Shown: piece after piece, positions 1-7,670 of the stretch
Layout of the letters: every line of letters starts with the position of its first letter
Numbering within the stretch: the first letter of the stretch is position 1
Assembly (NCBI GenBank): GCA_943704525.1
Contig: CALSCQ010000499.1
Span: forward strand, 1-10,763
DNA from: Pigoraptor vietnamica
Taxonomy: Eukaryota; Opisthokonta; Filasterea
Direction: 5' to 3'
Length of the DNA: 10,763 nt
Translations under genes and position numbers: made by a program
The notes under the pieces: generated by a model
Database searches by the model: none
The model's input: only the letters and a program-made list of their open reading frames with translations
What the model was told of the DNA's origin: nothing

Positions 1-16
1 GGGGGGGGGAGGGGGG
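1..16. repeat. G-tract (G9-A-G6)
   Basis: Nine G, one A and six G at the very start of the window. The tract lies about 40 nt beyond the stop codon of the minus-strand membrane protein gene, so in that transcript it would be a C-tract in the 3' UTR or just past it. It may simply mark a contig edge or a low-complexity boundary. No function is claimed. Confidence 0.6.
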
Positions 17-58
17 ATGGCACACAGAAGACACATCGAGACAGCGCAACAAGGTAAG

Positions 59-2096
59 TCACGTGCCAGCTGGGTCGTTGCTTGGGGCAATGGTGACGGT
101 GGTGCGCCATATGTCGCCAACATTGGCGCCTTCTGCGGCTGCGATGGACACGACGACCTCCGAAACGCCGGCGTCGACAAAGGGGCGCAGGTTGAGGTGC
201 AGAGGCTTTGCGGCCCCATCCTGTGCGGCAAAGTGATGCATGTCAATGAAATGACAGACGGTGTACATCGACTGCATGCACAACGATGTAGAGAAAAGAG
301 GACGACACTGTGCAAACGAACGTCAGGAGTGATTTGAACTATGACAGAGATAGTTCTCTATGCGCCTCAGGCAGCCATATTGCTAGTGGTCGCGCAACGG
401 AGCAATCTAGTTAACGCACACAGGATCGCGCAAATACGCGCATGCACGTCCCCACACGCACCTCCTCGATCCACACCATGACAGAGAAAAACAGCCTATA
501 TGCCTCAGCCAGCCACATTGCTAGTGGTCGCGCTACAGAGCCCTCCACTGATCGCACACAAAACAATCGCGCACGCACGTCCCCACCTCTTCAATCCACA
601 CCATCTGGTGCGGCTGGTGCTCAATCGCCATGCGCGGGCAGTGGCCCTCCTCTTCCCGGTGGTAGAGAAGAAGATGCGCGCAGCGGCCGTCCCTCTGCCG
701 GAGGTACGCGTTCGATTCGTCGGCGGGCGTCATGGGTTCCCCAGCACTGCGCGAGACCGCGGTGAGATTGTGGGAAACGGTCGCGCACTGTAGAACGTGT
801 GTACAACATGTGCGCGAGTACTTGTGTGTGTGTCTGCGCGTAACAGTTTCGTGAACAGACGACACCCACAGCGCCTCTCCAGTGACCGCGTCGCTATGCC
901 CAAGGGGTTGGTAACCGGGGCACGTGTAGTTCAGCGACACAATCGCACGCGAGTCCTTTCCCTGCGGCGCGAATGCGTTTGCTTAGCAAACGAAAGGACC
1001 GGAGGAAGTATGGAATTGCATATCGATACAGAGCATACACGACAAAGCACACACGCGCAGCATAAACGCACTCATGCACGTTTCACGAATACACAATTTT
1101 CCAGAAGCGTGAAAACGTGTCCACAAGCACGCAGCATAAGCACAGTCATGTGCGTATGCGAGTGCACTTCTTTGTCCAATACCGTAATGGCTGTTACACG
1201 CACCTTGCTCCGTGTGGCGTAGATGGACACGGCCGGCGACGACGCAGAGACGGTCATACGGTCGGTCGCAAAAGTGACAAGCCCAATTGCTGCCACGCCA
1301 AACATTGTTAGAAAATAGTGCGACGTCAACATGCAAAGCCTGAATGTGAAGAGAGTCGGTGTGGTATCGCGTGACATATGCATGTGTGCGTGTGTGTATG
1401 TGTGTGGGGGTGTGGGTGTGGACTGCTTGTGTGTGCGGGCTTGTCAGTGAGTGTGCATTTCGTCGTGGGCATGCGTATGTGTGCCATTTACGCACCGCAC
1501 GGCGGCATGAGCTTCCTGCACTTGGCGCGGCAACCGATTCCGAAGAGGCCGCACGAGCGACTGTGCGCGGAGAAGTGCGTGCGACAGGCGCTCTTGTGCA
1601 CAGGCTCGCCGCCCTCGGAGCAGAAACGCGACGTCGAAGTGCCGATGGCGCCGCACGATTCGCTCCAGTACTCGTAATACGTACCGCACCGTGCTGCAGT
1701 TGGACGAGTGGCACGCATTAATTCATAGCTTGAGAAGGGCACGATCACATGACCGTGACGCAACTACTCGCATGGCACATCAGACACACGCGAACAAGAG
1801 AACATGCGAGATGCAGAAACGACATGTGCGTCTTACGCATATACAAGCCGCACCCATGCTCGAAACAAGCGCGATGAACTCATGACAACACTCGCGCAGG
1901 GAAATGTCAGTACGACACACGCCCACGCCGTCAACGCCCACTCACGCTTGATGCGGGGCGCGGCGCTCTTCTCTATCACCATCATGCGCGGCAGCACATA
2001 AAGGAACGCGGAGAGCACCGCGATGAACACGAGGAACGCGATGGCCAGCAGGCGACACGCGCCGCCGCCCTTTTTGGCCTTCTTTGCGTCCGCCAT
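59..2096 (-). CDS. Type II membrane protein with cysteine-rich ectodomain, six exons, 282 aa
   Basis: Spliced model read 5' to 3' on the minus strand: exons 2096-1946, 1693-1496, 1289-1204, 961-870, 746-587 and 220-59; total 849 nt including the TGA. All five introns have GT-AG ends (donors GTGAGT, GTGCGT, GTGCGT, GTGGGT, GTGGGG) and every junction keeps the frame; intron 2 shows a TTCTAAC branch-like site before CAG. The first in-frame ATG is at 2096. The protein begins with a lysine-rich cytoplasmic tip (residues 2-9), then a hydrophobic signal anchor at about 14-36, so the bulk should face the lumen or outside. Residues 53-116 hold eight cysteines (53, 64, 75, 87, 98, 105, 109, 116) with a spacing I do not match to a named module; later come C159, C198 and C212 and an N-glycosylation sequon N156-Y-T. 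The C-terminal third alternates short hydrophobic strands, suggesting a beta-rich fold. Function is unknown; surface receptor, adhesin or Golgi type II protein are all possible. The topology is inference from charge and hydrophobicity. Confidence 0.8.
341..605. repeat. Tandem duplication (about 137 + 125 bp) in intron 5 of the membrane protein gene
   Basis: Copy 1 runs about 341-477 and copy 2 about 478-605. Both open with ATGACAGAGA, share blocks such as TTGCTAGTGGTCGCGC and GCACGTCCCCAC, and end in a CCACACCAT block. Copy 2 includes the 3' end of exon 5 and its splice donor. Copy 1 therefore carries a second, intronic copy of the last six exon codons (479-462) followed by GTGCGT. The duplication makes this the longest intron of the gene (221-586, 366 nt). 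Confidence 0.8.
1378..1440. repeat. Imperfect TG/CA-rich repeat in intron 2 of the membrane protein gene
   Basis: A TG-rich run with interruptions (TGTGTGTATG, GTGGGGGTGTGGG) on the plus strand, which is CA-rich in the minus-strand transcript. It lies inside the intron spanning 1290-1495. Histidine/threonine-rich open frames across it come from the repeat and are not coding. Confidence 0.7.
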
Positions 2097-2178
2097 GTCA
2101 CTCGCGACGCATGCTACGACCGCAATGTCGTGTTTTCGGTCTCGCAAGCAGTCGCCCGTTCGACTGTGCGGACTTGAA

Positions 2179-2202
2179 GAGAGAGAGAGAGAGAGAGAGA
2201 GA
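2179..2202. repeat. (GA)12 / (CT)12 microsatellite
   Basis: Twelve perfect GA units on the plus strand, CT on the minus strand, ending 83 nt upstream of the ATG of the minus-strand membrane protein gene. It probably lies in the 5' UTR or core promoter. Serine/leucine repeat frames read through it are artefacts. Confidence 0.85.
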
Positions 2203-2320
2203 CCGTGTGGGTGAGACAAAGACCGGGTGGACGAAGGGAAGTGTGGCGCAACGATGAACGCGTGTGTGAATCAAACAGAGACACCCCGTTTCGACAGTGC
2301 CAGAAAAAACAAAAGGGAAG

Positions 2321-2330
2321 ATCACGTGAT
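2321..2330. promoter_or_regulatory. E-box palindrome ATCACGTGAT
   Basis: A perfect 10-bp palindrome with a CACGTG core, about 225 nt upstream of the ATG of the membrane protein gene. CACGTG is the classic binding core of bHLH and some bZIP factors. That it regulates this gene is inference from position only. Confidence 0.25.
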
Positions 2331-2871
2331 GCGTCCGGACTGATTTTCGGCAAGGAATTCGACCGCCGGCGACTACTGGGAGACCGTTAGACGTGCATTG
2401 GCAAAGATTTATCATGCAGCAGTATCGAGCCCTAGTTATCCTAGGATCAGTGCTATCCTCTTTGCGGCTGGTACACACGGATCAGCGGTCAGAGCAGCCG
2501 TAGGTCCGTAGCTGGCCGCCGCAGGTCAGTAGAGCCCGGCCGCTTGAGATCAGCGTCGAGTGGGGGGCCGACTGCATGGAGGTGAAGCTGAGATCTGCAC
2601 AGCGACCAGATTGGTCCAACATACAATGAATAGAATACAGGCTTAAGAGCCCCGGCGTTAAGTCAGGCACTGTGCCTGGTCAGCCGATGTGTCCGCTCTA
2701 ACCCTCACCCTACACTGCATGCTGTGTCACGTGGGCTCGCATTATGGCTGAGTTTGTGTGTTGGAGGCGCCAGCACAACTGAAGGTCGCCGTAATTTGCA
2801 ACTTTGGAGACGGGTACGTACTCACGTCTGTCTCTATAGTTCAGTCCCCGGCGTCGAGAGAGCTGCGCTCA

Positions 2872-3267
2872 TCAGTCGCCGTAATGGTCCATAATGGTCG
2901 CTGCTTTGGTGTCGGCTTCGCTGGACGAGCGATCGGCAACTTCGGCATCCGAGGTCGCTTGTCTCTCCAGCAACATAGCCGCATAGTTCGCCTTGTGGGC
3001 TGCCGTCGCCGACGCGCTCGCGATTCTCGCCGATTCGACCGCGCGCGATTGGGCCGTCATGAGGACGTCTATGTCGGCATGGAGCGTTGCGTATGCGTCG
3101 CTGGTGCGCTCTTCGTCTTCTCGTGCCGTCTGCGCATCCTGGAGAGCGATGTCGAGGGCATTCGTGGCATCCTGGTGCGCGCTCTCAGCCTTTTGCTTCG
3201 ACTTTGTCGCACGAGCGCTTGTCACCAACGCAATGTCGCGACTCTCATTCATCGAGTTAGACTCCAT
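2872..3267 (-). CDS. Small Ala/Ser/Glu-rich helical (coiled-coil-like) protein, 131 aa
   Basis: Uninterrupted frame from ATG (3267) to TGA (2872-2874), 131 residues. An in-frame TAG at 3282-3280 lies 12 nt upstream, so in the unspliced reading this ATG is the first possible start; a second Met is residue 6. The protein is free of long hydrophobic stretches and proline, and from about residue 14 to 120 it is built of Ala, Ser, Glu, Asp, Lys and Arg with hydrophobic residues every three to four positions. That is the look of one long helix or coiled coil. No catalytic motif, signal peptide or membrane segment is visible. An upstream mini-exon is possible: ATG at 3455 in a strong context (ACCATGG), donor GTGAGT at 3443, acceptor TAG at 3282-3280. 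That would add eight codons in frame through a 164-nt intron. I do not recognise the family. High GC at third positions and the helix pattern favour this strand over the overlapping plus-strand frames. Confidence 0.6.
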   Translation of the reverse strand: MESNSMNESRDIALVTSARATKSKQKAESAHQDATNALDIALQDAQTAREDEERTSDAYATLHADIDVLMTAQSRAVESARIASASATAAHKANYAAMLLERQATSDAEVADRSSSEADTKAATIMDHYGD

Positions 3268-4193
3268 CAGCCCGAATGACTACTGACAGCCGCAGACTGC
3301 CGCGCGGGCGCAGTTCACCCGCCTGACCGAGCTATGAAGTATACACATACTCGGCTGCACCCGCGTCATTCCGATGACATATTGTCCTTCACTCTCCGCA
3401 GTTTTCAGCAGTGGACTCTTTTGTTTACACGAGCAGCACTCACGGTACTTCCCATGGTATGTGCGGTATGCTGGCGCGTTCTGTTCTGATTTGTGAGAGC
3501 TCAGCAGCCACATCGCCTGAAGCACTGTCCCAAGACGCAAACGCCATAAGGTCTTCGAAGCGTACTCTGAGAAGAAGAATAAAGGGAGACACAGACCCTG
3601 TTCAACGCATCTGCGCAGGGCTTGGGGACACCGCGTGTGCGCACTCCAAAGTTTCTTGGTTGCATGTTACCCTCCTGACGTCAATCCCATTTCCCGATGA
3701 GGCAAAGGGCACCGGCGTTTCTCCCTAAAGAGGCAAAGCGGTCATCCATGTCACCCCCGCGGTTACCCGCACATTAGCGCACCGCAGCCACACCACTGCA
3801 CTCACACGCAGACACTCTTGCCGTGTTTGGCGCCCGCGTCACTTTCCCTCTGCGTGTGTCACCCACAATTTTCCTTTCTCGGGAAACGCCGGCGGTGACT
3901 GCTGACGTACTCTGCCCTTGCTGCTGTGTGAGAGAGCCACGTGTGCCAGCGCGCCGTCCGTCTTCTCCTCCTGACGTGTGTAGGAGCGGCTTTTGCCCCT
4001 AATTGCCTGCGTCACACAATGCAGTACTCTGCACGCACACACACCGCACACTCACGCGCCAACTCATCATCGCACACCACACCCAGAGTAACCGTTCAAG
4101 AGGGCGACAACGCAGTACAATCGCAAAACAACGCCAAACTTGTCCATTGTCGCTTTTCTACGTGAGAGTTTACAACACAACACAAGAGCAACC
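3268..4193. other. Divergent intergenic region, probable promoter and 5' UTR of the LIM-repeat gene
   Basis: About 925 nt between the start of the minus-strand helical gene and the ATG of the plus-strand LIM gene. Open frames here lack good ATGs, splice-consistent ends or protein-like composition. Apart from the possible 12-nt exon at 3444-3455 (minus strand), I see no gene. From about 4020 the sequence is A/C-rich with few G, as expected of a leader, and runs to a good start context (GCAACCATGG). A perfect TGACGTCA lies at 3676-3683, and TGACGTA and TGACGTG occur at about 3903 and 3973. Confidence 0.5.
3676..3683. promoter_or_regulatory. CRE-like palindrome TGACGTCA
   Basis: Perfect 8-bp CRE/ATF consensus about 510 nt upstream of the LIM gene ATG, followed by two half-site variants (TGACGTA, TGACGTG) closer to the gene. 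bZIP binding is known for this motif in many eukaryotes; its use here is untested. Confidence 0.2.
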
Positions 4194-4735
4194 ATGGCTT
4201 CCAAGTGCACCATTTGTGCGAAGTCGGCGTACGCGCAAGAGTCCGTCACCATCGACGGGCGCACATGGCACAAGACGTGCTTCAAGTGTGAGTGACAGCA
4301 CGCGTCGCTCAGATTTATTACGCAGTCGAATTGTTATTTCACATCTACGCACTACGTACCGCACTCGCCATCGTACGCGGTGCATTAAGGCTCACAGAGG
4401 ATCACTCTCTTGCGCAGGCACGACGTGCTCCCTCCGGCTCGATCTTCAGACATACAAGTTCGGCTTCGGCGACACGTGCGCGAATGCCTACTGCAAGAAA
4501 TGCGTGCCGGTGCTCAAGGCCACCGACATCGCGGACCGTCTCGACATTTCGTCTGCGCTTGCGCGGCCAAAGGTCGGCCTCGTGAACGACCAAGTGCGCG
4601 GTGAGCTCGCTGGGCAGAAGCCGAACGAAGACATTGCGTCGATTGCCATCAGTGGGCGCATCCACGCGCCACGACAGGGCGTGATCAACGAGCAGATCCG
4701 GTGAGTGTGTGCGCGCATGTTTAAAACTGTGAGGC

Positions 4736-4817
<82 letters not shown>

Positions 4818-7088
4818 CGCGTGCACAGCGAATGCGCATGAGTTCCGCGTGCATGAGGCTATGTATGTGCAGTTGTTTCGAGTGCTCACTCCGACTGTCT
4901 CCCAGCGGCGAGTTGGCCGGCCAGAAGCCCCACGAGGACATCAGCAGCATGGCCATTTCCTCGCGCATTCACGCGCCGCGACAGGGCGTCATCAACGAAC
5001 AGATTCGGTGGGCTGCGGTGCCTCTCTCTTGTGTGCGAATGTGTGCTTCGTGAGGGAGGAGACGATTCAGTTTTTGTGTGTATGCGAGCGTGTCGTTACG
5101 ACGAGAGGAGCTGACGAATGTTCTGACACTGTGTGTGTGTCAATGTGTGTGTGTCTTTGTGTGTGCAGCGGTGAACTCGCCGGCCAGAAGCCGAACGAAG
5201 ATATCAGCAGCATTGCCATTTCGTCACGTATTCACGCGCCACGCGTGAGCGTCGTCAACGAACAAATTCGGTGAGTGTTGAGATTCTTTTCCGTACATTG
5301 CACTATCGAGCCTGGTGGATGTATGCGTGTACGTACGTTAGTGGGCGTGATGTTGTCGTGTGTACATCAACGCTTCCGCTCATTCCTGTGTGCGTGTTTT
5401 TGTTCGCAGCGGTGAGCTTGCGGGCCAGAAGCCGAACGAGGACATTAGCAGCATGGCCATTTCTTCGCGGCTGCACGCGCCTCGCGTGAGCGTCGTCAAC
5501 GAACAGATCCGAGGTGAGCTTGCCGGGCAAAAGTCGCTCGAGGACACGAACAGCCTCGCGATGTCTGCGAGGCTCAACGCCCCGCGCATCGACACGGTCA
5601 ACAACCAGATCCGCGGCGGTGCGTGCATTGCGTGTGTGCATTGCGCGTGTCGTGTGTTTCAGGGTGTTGGTATTCTGTGTCACCCTGTTGCACTATGGCT
5701 CTTGGCTTCAGCACGCATGCATACGTCCCTGCCACAATGTCTGTTTTATTTCTACTTATTCTGTGTTATTTGCAGTTGGCCGCACCAAGATGCGCCTCAG
5801 CGACGTCGTTGCGTCGTCGACAGACAACGCAGAGAAGGAGCTCGAAACCAGCATTGGCGAGGTAACACCCCAACCCCGATAGCGTGCTTCCCCAATGTGC
5901 TCCGCGCGTCTAAAACTCGCTTTTCCGTTGTCTTTGCATGGTTGTTTCGATGGACGCGCGTCCTTGACTGAAGCTGATCCGCCGCTTCACTCTGCGCAGG
6001 TCCGCGCATTCCTTGCCACCCTCGAGTCGAAGGAAGTCGGCCTCCGCAAGGCACAGCAGCGGCGCTCGATGATCCGCACTGCGTCTGAAGAAGAGCGCGT
6101 CGCACGGCAGCCCCTCAAGACAATCAAGACCGACGAGCCAGCACGCCCAAAGCCCATCGATGTCACGTGCGTTGCCGCGACAGCCGCAACGGAGGAAGTG
6201 CGCACGCCGCGTGAGAACATGACCGAGGCCATTCCCGAAGTGCCCGAGCAAATGGAAGAGGCTGCGCAGCACGCGGACTCGCCTTCTCGCCACCGCCGCA
6301 CGGCGTCTGTGGCCATCCCACAGGCGCACGCACCGGCGCCGGCTGCGGACGAGAGCGGATCGCCGGCTGCCGATCGTGTGAGTACTGCCGTCCACTCGGA
6401 TTCGTTCAATGTTGCTGTTCAACAGCCGCACATGAGGTGCCTCTCTGACATGCCTGTGACGCAGCGCGAGTCGGCCGTGCTCCAGCGCCTGCAGCTGGAA
6501 CTCGTCGTCCAGAAGCACCTTGCGACTATGTACCTGCGCGAACTGGAGCGCCTGAGGGACGAGAAGGAGGCCGACCGAAACGAGCTCGAGCGGCTCCGCG
6601 TGGAGGTGCGTGTGAAAGCTTCAGCCCTTATTATAAGACAGCGACGTGCCTGTGAGACAGGGGACGGAATGTTGCGCGGCAGCCAGCGGCTTTTCGTTTA
6701 ATGTGTCTATTCAGTTGGTGTTTTTAGCACTTACATGACTGCTAATTTTCACACGCAGATCAACACCCACGACCAGCTCGCGGCCGCTCAAGAGTTGTAC
6801 GACTGCCCTCAGGAACTGGTGGGTCTCAACTGCTTCGTATATGTGTGTGTGCACCTGGCGCGTGCTCGGTGTCCGACCCGTCCGTGAGTCGGCTACAGTA
6901 CGTGTACGTGCAGCATGCGCTCTGCGACTCTGATTGCTTAATATCTCTTCCAATTTGTCGTGCAGCTCTCCGCGAGCAACAACTACGGCTACACTGACGA
7001 GCCCATCTACGAAAGCATCGATGAGATCTACGCCGTGCCACAGAACTCCCTTCCCCCGACGCGCCGCCCGTCGGCGTACGCATACTGA
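4194..7088 (+). CDS. LIM-domain scaffold protein with five 34-residue repeats, coiled coil and C-terminal tyrosine motifs, nine exons, 554 aa
   Basis: Exons: 4194-4287, 4418-4700, 4906-5007, 5169-5270, 5410-5618, 5776-5861, 6000-6605, 6759-6818, 6966-7088; total 1665 nt including TGA. All eight introns (130-205 nt) are GT-AG and every junction keeps the frame. Intron 1 splits a zinc-binding cysteine codon (C32), which independently supports the model. Residues 5-60 form a complete LIM zinc-binding domain: C5-x2-C8-x17-H26-x2-C29-x2-C32-x2-C35-x21-C57-x2-C60. A degenerate half-repeat (about 68-92) leads into five 34-residue repeats (93-262) that start GELAGQK and end NEQIR or similar. Residues 263-446 are charged and probably disordered, with an RRTAS basophilic-kinase/14-3-3-like site. 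A coiled coil spans about 447-505. The tail has Y508-D-C-P, Y523-T-D-E-P, Y529-E-S-I and Y536-A-V-P, plus a Pro/Arg segment before the final Tyr. LIM domains bind protein partners; YxxP sites in Cas-family proteins bind SH2 domains when phosphorylated. A cytoskeletal or signalling adaptor role is inference. Confidence 0.87.
4600..5614 (+). repeat. Array of five 34-residue (102-nt) coding repeats, exon-coded
   Basis: Repeat 1 ends exon 2, repeats 2 and 3 each occupy a whole 102-nt exon (4906-5007 and 5169-5270), and repeats 4 and 5 share exon 5. Units are near-identical, differing at few positions (for example N/H after QKP, M/I after SS, and QGVI/VSVV before NEQIR). Repeat 5 is the most divergent. 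The introns between repeats 1-2, 2-3 and 3-4 sit at the same place, after the second base of the boundary Arg codon. Exons 3 and 4 are symmetric (phase 2-2), so skipping either would remove exactly one repeat without a frameshift. Confidence 0.88.
4739..4814 (+). repeat. (GT)38 microsatellite in intron 2 of the LIM gene
   Basis: Thirty-eight perfect GT units, about 40 nt after the donor of the 205-nt intron that separates repeats 1 and 2. In the pre-mRNA this is a long (UG)n tract. Such a run should be length-polymorphic and can adopt Z-DNA. Val/Cys and His/Thr repeat frames across it are not coding. Confidence 0.95.
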
Positions 7089-7670
7089 GCGCACGTAACT
7101 GTTGCTGCGACTGCGCGGCGACCGTGATTCTCCATTGAGTTCCTTGTACCGGCGTAGAGCCACGTAACCCCATCCATTCCGCCGGTTGTCGGCGTCTCTT
7201 CTGTTTGTCGCACTCCTCTTCTTTCATTCCTCTCGACTCCCCTCTTGTCTCCATTGAATGGCAGACACAGAGGCGGACATGACCATGACGTCAATGCTTC
7301 TTGTTGTTACAGAACTTCAGTTTGTTCTTTGCGTTTGCGCCGCGTGTCTCCTGCTTGCCGGACGAGCGATGTGCGGTTGAGCCGCCATTCAATACACAGA
7401 CGACAACTAAAGTCAAAGACAACAGAAAACGACGGGGAGCTTCGAAGGTTCCACCTTTCACCAAGTGGTAATCACTATCGTTGGGTGCACTGGAAGACGT
7501 GCATATGACACGAGGGGCGCGGTGCAAACTATGAGACCGGAAATGGAAAGCACACCAAGCGCACTCTTCAATCACATGTTTCCGACAGCTCATGAAGAAC
7601 TGTCGCCGGCAGCGTTCACGCGCACGCCTGCCATCGCGACCCCGTTCTTCGCGCCGAACAAGGTCTCTCG
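7089..7670. other. Convergent intergenic region (3' UTRs of the LIM gene and the NB-ARC/TPR locus)
   Basis: The LIM gene stops at 7088 and the minus-strand NB-ARC/TPR reading frame ends at about 7671, so both 3' ends face each other here. The first 150 nt are C/T-rich, as expected of a 3' UTR. A perfect TGACGTCA lies at 7286-7293. A plus-strand open frame from ATG 7531 to TAG 7681-7683 (50 codons, GC-rich third positions in its second half) could be a tiny gene or exon, but I cannot support it further. No RNA gene is seen. Confidence 0.45.

Larger units (their letters stand above)
2097..2871. other. Intergenic region between two minus-strand genes
   Basis: About 775 nt separate the start of the membrane protein gene from the stop of the helical-protein gene. 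I see no convincing coding exon on either strand. The part nearest the membrane protein gene holds a CT microsatellite and a CACGTG palindrome (listed separately) and is its probable promoter. The part from about 2400 to 2720 is less biased in composition and rich in short inverted repeats, including 2431-2445 and 2664-2678. The stretch CTAACCCTCACCCTAC at about 2698-2713 faintly resembles telomeric repeats but is degenerate. Confidence 0.5.

Noticed and set aside
2418-2446. Resemblance to the 5' part of U4 snRNA (GCAGTATCG, AGCC, TTATCC in order)
   Set aside because: The kink-turn GA pairs of the U4 5' stem-loop are missing, and no stem I pairing region or Sm site follows. The match is a few short words recalled by eye.
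2098-2478. Serine/leucine-repeat open frames on the minus strand
   Set aside because: They are produced by the (CT)12 microsatellite and lack other protein-like content.
2698-2713. Interstitial telomere-like repeat
   Set aside because: Only two or three degenerate units; not distinguishable from chance.
2758-3286. Plus-strand open frames opposite the helical protein
   Set aside because: They are the mirror of a biased helical coding sequence; the minus frame has a clean ATG, stop and helix pattern.
4402-5274. Long open frames rich in His-Thr or Val-Cys repeats
   Set aside because: They are translations of the (GT)n microsatellite and of introns; the spliced LIM model explains the region.
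7275-7380. Short hydrophobic plus-strand frame resembling a signal peptide (MTMTSMLLVV...)
   Set aside because: It ends after about 33 codons, has no following exon that I can join, and includes an acceptor-like TTGTTACAG; chance in a T-rich 3' UTR is likelier.
7430-7465. tRNA T-arm-like sequence on the minus strand around CTTCGAAG
   Set aside because: The loop does not follow TTCRANN, the stem has a mismatch, and no D-arm or acceptor stem can be built.
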